Shown here: positions 27,437 to 35,626 of the stretch, one piece after another
Position numbering within the stretch: the first letter of the stretch is position 1
Layout: the number at the start of each line of letters is the position of its first letter
Assembly: GCA_003480725.1 (NCBI GenBank)
Contig: QUJQ01000001.1
Span: forward strand, 496,001-560,000
Origin: Clostridiaceae bacterium AM27-36LB
GTDB lineage: Bacteria > Bacillota > Clostridia > Lachnospirales > Lachnospiraceae
DNA length: 64,000 nucleotides
Reading direction: 5' to 3'
Notes under the pieces: model-generated
Seen by the model: the letters and a program-made list of their open reading frames with translations, nothing else
Databases searched by the model: none
Told to the model about the DNA's origin: nothing
Program-made: the position numbers and the translations under genes

Positions 27437-28282
27437 ATGAGTGATAGAGATCATCTGACATACAGCAGAGAGGTAATGACCCGTAAATATGCGGAGACTT
27501 ACCGGAAGAAAGAAGAACTGAAGCTGCCGAAGCGTTATGGAGCGATCGGGGATGCAGCATTCCGCGACAACATCCGTATTGAACGGCTGGCTTTGGAGAA
27601 TGGACTACGACGGATAGGGAAAGATGGTTTTCGTCACAGCGTAGCATTAAGAGAAGCCCTGCTGCCTGAGTCTGTTGAGAAGATCGGGGATGGCTGTTTT
27701 GCTGATTGTCCGAGGCTTAAGGAGGCATATATACCGAAGCGGCTTGAGAAGATTCCGTCAGGCGCTTTCAAGGAAGACCGGCGTTTATCCAAGGTAACAT
27801 TTGCTGATGATTCTGTTCTGAGCAGAATCGGAAAGGATGCTTTTTCAGAGTGTATGGAACTAAAAGAGATCCTGTTGCCACCGAAGGTAACAGAGATTGA
27901 AGATCGGGCATTTTACAGGTGTAAAGACCTGAAATCCGTCCATTTTCCGGAAGGGTTAAAGCGTATAGGAAGAGAAGCATTTTATTTCTGCAGCATGGAG
28001 ACGCTGGAGTTACCGGAATCAGTGGAAATATTGGATGAAAAGGCATTTTTTAAGTGTACCTGGCTTACGGAAGTCTGTCTGCCGGTCCATATCAGGCGCA
28101 TAGAAAAGTGGGTATTCCACGGCTGCAACCGCCTGAAGGTGCTGGAGATCCGGCATGACCCGGAATATATTGGGGAGTGGATCATCAATCGTGCGGCGCG
28201 TATCCGGTGCTATCAGGGATCGAAGGTGGACATGTACTGTCAGGAGTCAGGATTTACAGTGGAGTATATAGATGGAGAATAA
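27437..28282 (+). CDS. BspA-type leucine-rich repeat protein 1
   Basis: The 281-residue protein is built of about eight LRR_5 (BspA/TpLRR) repeats, for example LREALLPESVEKIGDGCFADCPRL and LKEILLPPKVTEIEDRAFYRCKDL. It lacks a signal peptide and membrane helix, unlike most surface BspA proteins, so it is probably cytoplasmic or part of something larger. GAAGGAGAATAC precedes ATG 27437. It overlaps a second, similar gene by 11 bp; the two share the opening Y/TRK-AxxY pattern and the ending GCNRLKVLEIRH-PEY, so they arose by tandem duplication. Function unknown; the repeats suggest protein binding. Confidence 0.85.
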   Translation: MSDRDHLTYSREVMTRKYAETYRKKEELKLPKRYGAIGDAAFRDNIRIERLALENGLRRIGKDGFRHSVALREALLPESVEKIGDGCFADCPRLKEAYIPKRLEKIPSGAFKEDRRLSKVTFADDSVLSRIGKDAFSECMELKEILLPPKVTEIEDRAFYRCKDLKSVHFPEGLKRIGREAFYFCSMETLELPESVEILDEKAFFKCTWLTEVCLPVHIRRIEKWVFHGCNRLKVLEIRHDPEYIGEWIINRAARIRCYQGSKVDMYCQESGFTVEYIDGE

Positions 28283-29138
28283 AGAAAGAAACCCCAAAAT
28301 TATAGCAGTTGACAGAAGAGGGTATCATGGTGTGACACTGACCCGTAAGGCTGCCGAACGTTATGGATTTGAACGTATGCTGCGGCTGCCTGGCAATTAT
28401 CGGAAGATTGAGGCAGAAGCCTTTAAAGGGAATCTTAAGATTGAACAGATGGAATTATCGAACTCTGTTCTGGAACTGGGGACAGATGCATTTCGTAATT
28501 GCAATGCTTTAAAAGAAGCAGTGCTGCCGGACCATCTGGCAGTGATCGGGGAAGGCTGCTTTGCCGAGTGCCCGCAGCTTTGGCATGTGAAGATCCCGTC
28601 ATATGTGGATACCATAAAAGATGCAACATTTTTTAATGACAAAAGGCTTCAGAAGGTTGAGTTTGCAGCCTGGAGCCGTCTTACAAGGATCGGTGCGGAG
28701 GCTTTTATGGAATGTAAAACACTGGAACGTATTGATCTGCCGGATAGTATACAGCAGATCGGAGACAGAGCTTTACGGCGCTGTAAGATGCTTGCGGACA
28801 TTCATTTCCCGGCGAATCTGAAAGATATCGGGGAAGAAGCTTTTTATTTCTGTGCAGCAAAAGAACTGCAGCTTCCGAAAAAAGTGGAATTTATCGGCAG
28901 ACGGGCATTTTGCAAATGGATGTTCCTGGAACAGGTGTCCTTACCGGAGAGCGTGCAGTATATAGGAGATGGAGCCTTCCGAGGCTGTAACCGTCTGAAG
29001 GTATTGGAGATCCGTCATGAGCCGGAGTATCTGGGAGAACTGATCACGAATCGGAATGTTACGATCCGATGTAAGAAAGATTCCAAGGTGGAGGCATATG
29101 CAAAAGAGTTCGGGTATCCGATAGAATACATAGAGTAA
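28272..29138 (+). CDS. BspA-type leucine-rich repeat protein 2
   Basis: The 288-residue tandem paralogue of the preceding gene has the same LRR_5 repeat array (LKEAVLPDHLAVIGEGCFAECPQL, LERIDLPDSIQQIGDRALRRCKML) and the same end (GCNRLKVLEIRHEPEYLGELITNRNVTIRCKKDSKVEAYAKE). No signal peptide is visible. The start overlaps the previous stop, so translation is probably coupled. The final 40 residues, ending KEFGYPIEYIE, are a common closing block of LRR_5 proteins. A strong hairpin follows the stop. Partner and role cannot be read from sequence. Confidence 0.85.
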   Translation: MENKERNPKIIAVDRRGYHGVTLTRKAAERYGFERMLRLPGNYRKIEAEAFKGNLKIEQMELSNSVLELGTDAFRNCNALKEAVLPDHLAVIGEGCFAECPQLWHVKIPSYVDTIKDATFFNDKRLQKVEFAAWSRLTRIGAEAFMECKTLERIDLPDSIQQIGDRALRRCKMLADIHFPANLKDIGEEAFYFCAAKELQLPKKVEFIGRRAFCKWMFLEQVSLPESVQYIGDGAFRGCNRLKVLEIRHEPEYLGELITNRNVTIRCKKDSKVEAYAKEFGYPIEYIE

Positions 29139-29140
29139 TA

Positions 29141-29177
29141 AAATATAGGTCATAGTAAAATTCTATGGCCTATATTT
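29141..29177 (+). terminator. Terminator-like hairpin after the LRR pair
   Basis: A 15-bp stem with one G-T pair (29141-29155 with 29163-29177) ends in TTT. It starts two bases after the second LRR stop codon. Confidence 0.75.
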
Positions 29178-29230
29178 CAGATATTACGACATATGCAAAT
29201 CGTTTCCTCTGAGATCTGCAGGAGAAAATT

Positions 29231-29761
29231 ATGAACCAGAAAGATATTGAATTTTTTGAAGCATATAAGCGTCTTGACGTGCTTTGCAGAGATGTTCTTA
29301 ATTGTAAAAATGGTGTTAGTGAATACATTCAGCAAATGGAGGTATCCCATCAGGTATTGGGGAGGGGTACTGGATGGTCAGAAGATTACAGAATGCTGAA
29401 ACATATCCGCTGGGTCAGAAATCAAGTAGCCCATAAAACATCAGATGCTCCATTCAGTACGGAAAAAGATATAGAATTTGTGAATGCGTTTTATGATCGC
29501 ATAATGGACCAGGATGATTCGTTTGCCCGTTTGCGAAAAATGGAACTAAAGAAAAAGCATCGAAGGAAACAAATTAAGAATAAATCCTCAGAAGATTTAG
29601 CTCAAAAGGAAGTTTCTAACATCTCTAACAGAAAAGTTTCAAAAGAAAATAGTGATGGCATCAGAGTGAAGAGTGTAGTTTGTCTGATTGTTATTTTTTG
29701 TCTGGTTGCGATAATGGGTACACTACTTTATGGACTGTATTCTTTTGTAAGCCTAATGTGA
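29231..29761 (+). CDS. HEPN-like domain protein with C-terminal membrane helix
   Basis: The 176-residue protein has an all-helical N-terminal domain (1-100), a Lys/Arg-rich linker (105-140) and one C-terminal membrane helix (SVVCLIVIFCLVAIMGTLLYGLYSFV). The helical part contains IRWVRNQVAHKTSDAP; RNQVAH fits the R-N-x3-H motif of HEPN RNases and of related RN-x-x-AH non-nuclease families such as DUF4145. I recall similar Lachnospiraceae proteins filed as DUF6548, but am not certain. AGGAGAAAATT precedes the ATG. It lies next to, but is transcribed toward, the AAA/Toprim pair on the minus strand. Tail anchoring would place the domain in the cytoplasm. Confidence 0.6.
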   Translation: MNQKDIEFFEAYKRLDVLCRDVLNCKNGVSEYIQQMEVSHQVLGRGTGWSEDYRMLKHIRWVRNQVAHKTSDAPFSTEKDIEFVNAFYDRIMDQDDSFARLRKMELKKKHRRKQIKNKSSEDLAQKEVSNISNRKVSKENSDGIRVKSVVCLIVIFCLVAIMGTLLYGLYSFVSLM

Positions 29762-29791
29762 AGAAGTTGTAGTGTGATATGAATATTGGTG

Positions 29792-29822
29792 AAAAAAGAC
29801 AGCGGAGTATGCGCTCCGCCGT
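29792..29822 (-). terminator. Terminator of the minus-strand AAA/Toprim operon
   Basis: ACAGCGGAG (29799-29807) and CTCCGCCGT (29814-29822) form a 9-bp stem with one wobble. On the minus strand it is followed by a run of six T. Confidence 0.8.
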
Positions 29823-29856
29823 AAATGATGATTTAATTTAGTAAATTTTGAAGTTT

Positions 29857-30132
29857 CTATATGTTTTCCACAGTTTCTTCGTCACACTCTACGATAACTC
29901 CCAGCTCATTTTTCGGGAGATTCAACGCAAATACACGGAACTGGGGATTATTTCCATACCAGATAAATTCATCAGAGCCTCTTCGCAGCTCCTGGACTTC
30001 ATAACCAAGTATATCAGCAAATATTTTTTTCAATAAACGAAGTTCAGTTCCACCTGTGGCCGGTCTGCCTCCTTCAACAACAAAGATCACATTACCAATA
30101 TTCTTATCTTTATCAATCCTATATTTCTTCAT
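29857..30132 (-). pseudogene. Toprim/RloB-like protein, truncated
   Basis: The 91-residue product starts MKKYRIDKDKNIGNVIFVVEGG, followed by TGGTELRLLKKIFADILGYE. The VIFVVEG...TE pattern looks like the first half of a Toprim or RloB-like nuclease domain, where the glutamate is catalytic. Proteins of this kind paired with AAA ATPases normally exceed 200 residues and carry a later D-x-D, which is missing here, so I regard it as truncated. The ATG lies inside the end of the ATPase gene (14-bp overlap), the usual coupling of such two-gene defence-like systems. A longer upstream start (30177) is possible but has no better ribosome binding site. Confidence 0.5.
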
Positions 30133-31252
30133 ATAGCGGTAACCCCTCAAACATGCCACCGAGATACATTTTTTCAATATTTTGAGCAGCTCTCGGTTTA
30201 AATTGAGAAAGTCTCTCTACCTGACTTCCAGTCTCTCCTTTAAAAGTAATCAAATCAATTTGATCAGGACGGAAGACAGAGTTTGAAATCAGGTTTGTGT
30301 GATGTGAAGTGATAAAAAGTTGCGAATGAGCAGCATTCTCCATAAAGAAGCGGATGATTTTTTCGGCCAATTTATTATGAAGACTGTTCCCAAATTCATC
30401 AATAATCAACATACCAGGATTTTCAATAACGTTGATCAGATTAGGCAGAAGATCCGCAAAAACCTGATTTCCCTGAGATTCATTGATAATAGTATTAGGA
30501 ATAGGGAAAGTCTTTCTCTTAAAAAAGACGGATTTTTTATCAGATCCTATGGAGATTGTTAAACCAGCGCCTGTACTCTCTGATCCATATTCCACAAAGA
30601 AGTCATAATGGAATGCATCAAGATATTTATTTATTTTTTCTATGCCAAATTCCTCCGCATACTTTGTTATTGATTTTCCATAGGTAGCTCCCAGATTATA
30701 TCCATCAATGATGTATGAGTTCTGTAAAAACTCCATAAGTTCTTTTAAAGTAGGCTCCTGTGGAAAACGGCCAGTGTTAAAAGATGCTGTTCTTAAAAAC
30801 AGGGTTTCACTGTCGAGCTGTTCATCTCTTGTTAAAGTCTCTCCGATTCTTAATTCCCCGGTATTTCCATGTCTCTGCAAAACTGTAATATCGTCAATTT
30901 TTAAATTTTCTGATATACTGTTTGTCTGAATATCATATTCAATTGTATAAAATACTTTTTTTCCATTAAAAATGAATTCATATTCTACTATAACAATGGG
31001 ATTGGCAGAAAATATACATCTATGTCTGGAAAATGAGGTACCTTCTCCTTTTATCATTTTTATAAGGAAGGAAAGTCCCTTTAACGCATTTGATTTACCT
31101 GATGCATTGGGACCAATAAATAGAGCTCCTTTCAGGGTTTCATTATCAGTTATATTCGTTTTTTCAAGAATAGAATATTTAGATGCAGTGAAGTCAAATT
31201 CAGTTCTTTCTTTAAATGAAAGAAAATTTGTGAGATACATTTTAGTCAGCAT
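30119..31252 (-). CDS. AAA15-family ATPase of an Abi/OLD-like pair
   Basis: The 377-residue protein starts with the SMC-like pattern MYLTNFLSFKERTEFDF. It has Walker A GPNASGKSN (about 45-55), a Walker B-like GMLIIDEFGNSLH and the ITSHHTNL switch near the end. This is the AAA15/AAA21 ATPase class seen in abortive-infection (AbiL-type) and OLD-like systems, where a Toprim or RloB partner is the nuclease. The start at 31252 is preferred because AAGGAGG lies 7 bases before it; an ATG at 31258 is too close. A palindrome and a candidate promoter lie upstream. With its partner truncated, the system may be inactive. Confidence 0.8.
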   Translation of the reverse strand: MLTKMYLTNFLSFKERTEFDFTASKYSILEKTNITDNETLKGALFIGPNASGKSNALKGLSFLIKMIKGEGTSFSRHRCIFSANPIVIVEYEFIFNGKKVFYTIEYDIQTNSISENLKIDDITVLQRHGNTGELRIGETLTRDEQLDSETLFLRTASFNTGRFPQEPTLKELMEFLQNSYIIDGYNLGATYGKSITKYAEEFGIEKINKYLDAFHYDFFVEYGSESTGAGLTISIGSDKKSVFFKRKTFPIPNTIINESQGNQVFADLLPNLINVIENPGMLIIDEFGNSLHNKLAEKIIRFFMENAAHSQLFITSHHTNLISNSVFRPDQIDLITFKGETGSQVERLSQFKPRAAQNIEKMYLGGMFEGLPLYEEI

Positions 31253-31300
31253 AGTCATTCCTCCTTGTATTTATATTTTAAGCGGTAGTCATTCTCTAGT

Positions 31301-31333
31301 CAATCTAAGTGTAAAAAAATTACACTTAGATTG
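31301..31333. promoter_or_regulatory. Perfect 14-bp palindrome upstream of the AAA ATPase
   Basis: CAATCTAAGTGTAA (31301-31314) and TTACACTTAGATTG (31320-31333) are exact inverted copies 5 bp apart. On the minus strand the palindrome's end overlaps TTGACT, a -35-like box with AT-rich -10 candidates 17-19 bp downstream. No T run follows, so it looks like an operator rather than a terminator. Confidence 0.55.
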
Positions 31334-31400
31334 TAAAAAACTTTTATTTAATATTGAGAGTATGATATGCAGGAAACTGTTTTCTTATTCTACTATAATA

Positions 31401-32510
31401 TTACCGTTTTATCATCAGTAGTTCCACCAATCCCTGCAGATAGAAATCTGCCATCTTTGCTATTGGATCCTGATTATCTGAGCAGGAATAGTGATCATCT
31501 GTAGGAATCTTGGCAAGGTTCAGAAGCTGTTTTCCGGCCGGAAGGGCTTCTTCTGGAGATAATAATTCCCAGTCCAGCTGATCCATCAGATGGGCGTAGA
31601 GGGAGGTGTAGGTTACCAGAGTATTTTCGCGGCAGATCTGAGACAGACGATCCTCAAATTCTGCACGTACAAATGGTGACAGGTTCTTTTCCTTTTCAGA
31701 TAATCTCTGAAGATAGGTTCTCCATACGGCATCTTCTGTGATGCCGAAGCGGTCCATGCGGTTCAATATATTATGCTGGAAAGCAGGATTGAGCCCGGAC
31801 TGACGGTCGAGAGCTTCCTTCACAGCTTCTTTTACAGTTTTTCCAATATATTCCCCTAATTTACAGTGTTTTCCGGCGTTGGTCAGATAAGTAGAGGACA
31901 ACGGATTTGCAATCAGGATCGTTCCATCTGTTCCGGATCCGGTGGCGATGCCGCGGGAGTACCGGCTGGGAGCAAGCAGCTCCTGGATAGCAGCGGTCTT
32001 GGCTTCCGTACAGGTTACCAGTGCCCGTGCCAGGGCACCTGGAGAGAGTGCTGCATCGATATGGAGAATGATATTGATGGTTCCTGGTTTAACTGGATCG
32101 GAGATTCCGGCTTTTTCATGCCAGACAGCAGGGTCACCTACGCGGCTGGCATTGATCCGGATGCCTCCGGTGACGATAGCAGTTACAGAAAAATCTTCGT
32201 AATCCATGGTCTTGATGGAAACGTTATGCATGCTGGCAGCAGTGGCAAGCCCGGTACAGTGTTTGGGATCAAGCCCTAAGTCCTCCAGTGCCAGGAGCTT
32301 CATATGTTCTTCGTAAGTATCAGCCCTGAGTTCACAGGACATCCCGGCGCCTGGGTTACAGTCATTGTTAAAGACTGCCTGCAGATCGGTGCGGAAACCG
32401 CCGCCGATGGGACCGGTACTTAAAACATCCCGTGGTCCGGCAAAGCAAAGAACCAGAGATTTCTTGTAATGATGCAGTGTATCGCCACCGGGCAGCTCCA
32501 TAAGTTTCAT
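31401..32510 (-). CDS. cbiZ: Adenosylcobinamide amidohydrolase (CbiZ family)
   Basis: The 369-residue protein matches the CbiZ family (PF01955), which hydrolyses the amide bond in adenosylcobinamide/pseudocobalamin side chains, letting the cell rebuild the lower ligand of salvaged corrinoids. Clear blocks are VLSTGPIGGGF, VTGGIRINASRVGDPA, GTINIILHIDAALSPGALARALVTCTEAKTAAIQ and RYSRGIATGSGTDGTILIANP. About 100 extra C-terminal residues follow the core domain. GGAGGG precedes the ATG. It is divergent from a TIM-barrel gene 86 bp away and lies about 4 kb downstream of the cobalamin-riboswitch operon. This supports a corrinoid theme for the whole locus. Confidence 0.9.
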   Translation of the reverse strand: MKLMELPGGDTLHHYKKSLVLCFAGPRDVLSTGPIGGGFRTDLQAVFNNDCNPGAGMSCELRADTYEEHMKLLALEDLGLDPKHCTGLATAASMHNVSIKTMDYEDFSVTAIVTGGIRINASRVGDPAVWHEKAGISDPVKPGTINIILHIDAALSPGALARALVTCTEAKTAAIQELLAPSRYSRGIATGSGTDGTILIANPLSSTYLTNAGKHCKLGEYIGKTVKEAVKEALDRQSGLNPAFQHNILNRMDRFGITEDAVWRTYLQRLSEKEKNLSPFVRAEFEDRLSQICRENTLVTYTSLYAHLMDQLDWELLSPEEALPAGKQLLNLAKIPTDDHYSCSDNQDPIAKMADFYLQGLVELLMIKR

Positions 32511-32596
32511 GATGATGAGATCCCTCCAAATATGTTATACTGTTCTTATCATAGAGCAGGAATATAGGGAATGCAAGGAAAAGAGGGGATGGATGC

Positions 32597-33517
32597 ATGA
32601 AATTTCAGATGAATTTTACCACATCGTATGATGATGCAATCCGCTTTACTTCGGCGGATGATTTGCAGCATTTTTATATGGAGCATGGCTGCACGGGACT
32701 GGAAGTCATGCCGCTTGGTTATTCTACGAAAGAGGCTCCGGATGTATATTTATCAGCGGAAGAGTGCCCACTGATCCGACCGGATATGGTAACAGGAATC
32801 CATTGCTGCTGCAGTGGAGACTGGGTGAAGCGTAACAGGCCGGAGCTGATTCGGCATTACCGCAAAGATCTTAATTATGCGGTCCGTATGGGTGCGGAAT
32901 ATGTAGTCTTTCATGTGGTGCAGGTGGATGATGAAGAGGGCCTTACCTACAAGACCAAACATACGGACCGGGAAGTGATTGAAGAAGCGGCTGATTTTAT
33001 CAATGAATTACTGGATGGGCAGCAGTATTCGTTCTGGTTTCTGATGGAGAACCTGTGGTGGCCAGGGCTGACTTTCTTACATCCAGAGGATACACAGGCA
33101 CTTCTTGACAGGGTACACTATGAGAAAAAAGGCTTTATGCTGGATACTGGACATTTCCTTCATACAAATCTGGATCTGAAGACCCAGGAAGAAGGCGTGG
33201 AATATCTACATGAGATGCTGGATGCCCATGAAAGTATGATTTCTTATATAAAAGGGCTCCATCTGCAGCAGTCCCTGACGGGGGAATATGTAAAACAGTG
33301 GCTTCAGTCTCCCCGTGAATTTCCAGAGGATCCCATGGAGCGGTTCTGCAAAGTATATGAACACATCTTTCAGATCGACCGACATGAGCCATTTACAGCT
33401 AAAGGTGTGGAAGAACTGGTGAGGCGGATCGATCCTTTATATGTAACATATGAGTATATTACCAGAAGCAGGGAAGAGTTGTCGGCATATCTTCAGGCGG
33501 GAAGGCTTCGGCTGTAG
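32597..33517 (+). CDS. Xylose-isomerase-like TIM-barrel protein, possible CbiR
   Basis: The 306-residue protein has the AP-endonuclease-2/xylose-isomerase-like TIM barrel (PF01261 fold). Likely metal ligands lie at strand ends: VVFHVVQV, FLMENLWWPG, GFMLDTGHFLHT, IKGLHLQQ and VTYEYI. CbiR, a cobamide-remodelling hydrolase described in Akkermansia, belongs to this superfamily. The divergent cbiZ gene next door makes CbiR a reasonable guess, but the superfamily also holds sugar epimerases and endonucleases. GGGGATGG precedes the ATG. The gene stands alone in its direction. Superfamily is confident; the CbiR role is inference from context. Confidence 0.75.
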   Translation: MKFQMNFTTSYDDAIRFTSADDLQHFYMEHGCTGLEVMPLGYSTKEAPDVYLSAEECPLIRPDMVTGIHCCCSGDWVKRNRPELIRHYRKDLNYAVRMGAEYVVFHVVQVDDEEGLTYKTKHTDREVIEEAADFINELLDGQQYSFWFLMENLWWPGLTFLHPEDTQALLDRVHYEKKGFMLDTGHFLHTNLDLKTQEEGVEYLHEMLDAHESMISYIKGLHLQQSLTGEYVKQWLQSPREFPEDPMERFCKVYEHIFQIDRHEPFTAKGVEELVRRIDPLYVTYEYITRSREELSAYLQAGRLRL

Positions 33518-33608
33518 GAGGCATAAAGATTTATAATTATTGAGTGGTTGTGGGAAATAAAAGGATTATACAAAAAGACTGATAATTCAAATGATCTTTA
33601 GAAAATGT

Positions 33609-33656
33609 TTGACAAAACTATATTTATAGTTTATAGTTAAACTATAAATATAGTTT
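33609..33656 (+). promoter_or_regulatory. Promoter with BlaI-type operator
   Basis: TTGACA (33609-33614), 17 bp and TATAGT (33632-33637) form a promoter. It is covered by a perfect 19-bp inverted repeat (33615-33633 with 33638-33656) built on ACTATATTTATAGT-like halves. The following gene encodes a BlaI-family repressor, so this is probably its autoregulatory operator. Confidence 0.8.
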
Positions 33657-33671
33657 AAGAGAGATTGGATT

Positions 33672-34052
33672 ATGGATGAATTAACAAAAGCGGAATTACT
33701 CGTTATGAAAAGTATATGGGAAATGGGAGATGGAAAAACACTTCAGGAAATTGTGGACTACACGAATACACATTCAAATAAAGAGTGGAAGCCACAGACG
33801 GTTTCAACATTTTTGGCAAAATTAGTAAAGAAGAAATATCTTTCATCAAAGCAGGCCGGGATTGGTAGAACTCATGAATATGAAGCCTTACTCACAGAGG
33901 AAGAATATCAAAAAAATCAGGTTAAAGAATTATTTAAATTTTGGGGAAAAGGACAAATGAACAATACTCTGACAGCACTTTTTTCGGAGAAGGGTATGGA
34001 AAAAGAATCTGTAGAGCTTGTAAAAAAATGGGTCGATGAATTGGATTTTTAA
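33672..34052 (+). CDS. BlaI/MecI/CopY-family repressor
   Basis: The 126-residue cytoplasmic winged-helix repressor has the typical start LTKAELLVMKSIWEMGDGKTLQEIVDYTN and the recognition segment WKPQTVSTFLAKLVKKKYLSSKQAG. A dimerisation tail follows, with the region cut by BlaR-type proteases near residue 100. It overlaps the M56 protease gene by 17 bp, the normal blaI-blaR1 arrangement. The palindromic operator just upstream and another at 35502 indicate its regulon. No beta-lactamase gene is present, so the signal is probably not a penicillin. Confidence 0.9.
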   Translation: MDELTKAELLVMKSIWEMGDGKTLQEIVDYTNTHSNKEWKPQTVSTFLAKLVKKKYLSSKQAGIGRTHEYEALLTEEEYQKNQVKELFKFWGKGQMNNTLTALFSEKGMEKESVELVKKWVDELDF

Positions 34053-35448
34053 TTTTGGAATTTCTGGATTTTGCATAGTATTCTATACGGTAATACTAAA
34101 TGGAGCAATCGGAGGAATTACGTTTCAGTTTTGGAAATTATTTAAGATCATATGGCGTAAGAGAGGAACCTACAGATTGTTATATAATTTCCTGAAAATA
34201 GTAATTGCCCTGTTCCTGGTTCCTTTTGGCTGGTTTTATATAACGTTGAAAAATTATAATTTTAATACAGGAATCAGCTATGATTGGTATCCATGGATCA
34301 ATTTTAAGATCGCAGTGTTTTTATTTCTGCTATTTGTTGTCTGGCTGTTAGGTGCCATATATCATTTGCAGGAATATATGAAAGAAAAAATGCGGTTACG
34401 AAATATCAGGATGCTTGGAATGGTTTTGGATGATGAGAAACTGGATAAGATATATTTGGAATTACCAGAAACGGTACATTATAAAAAGAAAATTCCGATA
34501 GTTATATGTCGGGGGCTTCATGTTCCAATGGTAACTGGAATTTTTAAGAAATATATTTATTTGCCGGATTATCAATATGATCCGGAAACGTTGAAAATTA
34601 TTTTGAGCCATGAGCTTACCCATGTGTACCATAAAGATTTATTATTTAAAAATTTAAGTGCTGTAATAACTATTGCATATTGGTTTTGGCCATTTTTTAG
34701 GAAACTGTTTCAAGAATATGATGGGTGGAGCGAAGTGATTTGCGACATGGAGCTGTGTATGGAAAGTAGGGCAAAGTGGACAGCAAAGCAATATTATTCT
34801 GTTCTCTTAAGAGAAATCGAAAAGTCTGGAACGCAAAATTTTAAGATGTGTTCTGCTTTATATGAAACAAAAAATACAATGAAATGGAGGGTCGAATCAG
34901 TGAAAAAATACCATGAGATGAAAGAAAAATCAAAGTTGCTGGCATGTATATTTGCAGTTGTATTTGGTGTGAGTTGCCCTGCAACAGTTTTTGCAGCAGG
35001 AAATATTGCAGAGTACGGATTAAATGAGATTTATGAAGGATCTATGGTAGAGATTAGGGAAAGCAGTGAGCAGCCAGAATATGTCGATTCTCTGGTTGAA
35101 CAATATGAAAGTGTATTGGATGATACAGATATCATGACCATAGAGGTTACCCCACAAGGGAGTGCTACAAGCGGATCATATACCTGGGAAATTGAAAAAG
35201 GGTCCAGGGTATCACTTTCAAGTGTCTCATTAAAAAAGGGGCAGACAGTTGCAATGGGAATAAGTTTTTCTTCTGGAAGTGGTCCCGTTGCTATGGGAAT
35301 TATCAAGGGAACAACAAAGAGATCTGTGTCTTTGGATTCAAATGGTATGCATAATTTTGAGATAAAAGAGGATGGCATTTATAAACTGTATGTTGAAAAT
35401 AAAAGTAATGGAAAAATCAAGGTAGATTTTAACTATTTTGTATTTTGA
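34036..35448 (+). CDS. BlaR1-like M56 membrane metalloprotease
   Basis: The 470-residue membrane protein has about four N-terminal helices and the zinc motif H192-E-L-T-H196 in LKIILSHELTHVYHKD. The later EVICDMELC supplies the third ligand. A helix near residue 300 (LLACIFAVVFGVSCPATVFAA) is followed by an outside domain of about 150 residues. In true BlaR1 that domain is a penicillin-binding sensor with S-x-x-K; here it is a small beta-rich domain, so the sensed ligand differs. It would cleave the co-encoded repressor on stimulation. The start lies within the end of the repressor gene. Confidence 0.88.
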   Translation: MNWIFNFGISGFCIVFYTVILNGAIGGITFQFWKLFKIIWRKRGTYRLLYNFLKIVIALFLVPFGWFYITLKNYNFNTGISYDWYPWINFKIAVFLFLLFVVWLLGAIYHLQEYMKEKMRLRNIRMLGMVLDDEKLDKIYLELPETVHYKKKIPIVICRGLHVPMVTGIFKKYIYLPDYQYDPETLKIILSHELTHVYHKDLLFKNLSAVITIAYWFWPFFRKLFQEYDGWSEVICDMELCMESRAKWTAKQYYSVLLREIEKSGTQNFKMCSALYETKNTMKWRVESVKKYHEMKEKSKLLACIFAVVFGVSCPATVFAAGNIAEYGLNEIYEGSMVEIRESSEQPEYVDSLVEQYESVLDDTDIMTIEVTPQGSATSGSYTWEIEKGSRVSLSSVSLKKGQTVAMGISFSSGSGPVAMGIIKGTTKRSVSLDSNGMHNFEIKEDGIYKLYVENKSNGKIKVDFNYFVF

Positions 35449-35501
35449 TGTTAAAAGAGAATAGTGGTATGAGCAGCTATTCTCTTTAATATCACAAAAT
35501 A

Positions 35502-35519
35502 AAACTATATATATAGTTT
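35502..35519. promoter_or_regulatory. Second BlaI-type operator
   Basis: AAACTATATATATAGTTT is a perfect 18-bp palindrome with the same ACTATA/TATAGT halves as the operator at 33615-33656. It lies 108 bp before the secreted protein at 35627, which should therefore belong to the regulon. Confidence 0.7.
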
Positions 35520-35626
35520 ATAAAAATAAGTAATCACATATAAATTTTAAAAGGAGGAGTGATTCCAATGTACAGGCCATAGGATACTACATGAAAATTA
35601 ATGAGTCGATGAAAAGGAGGACACAT

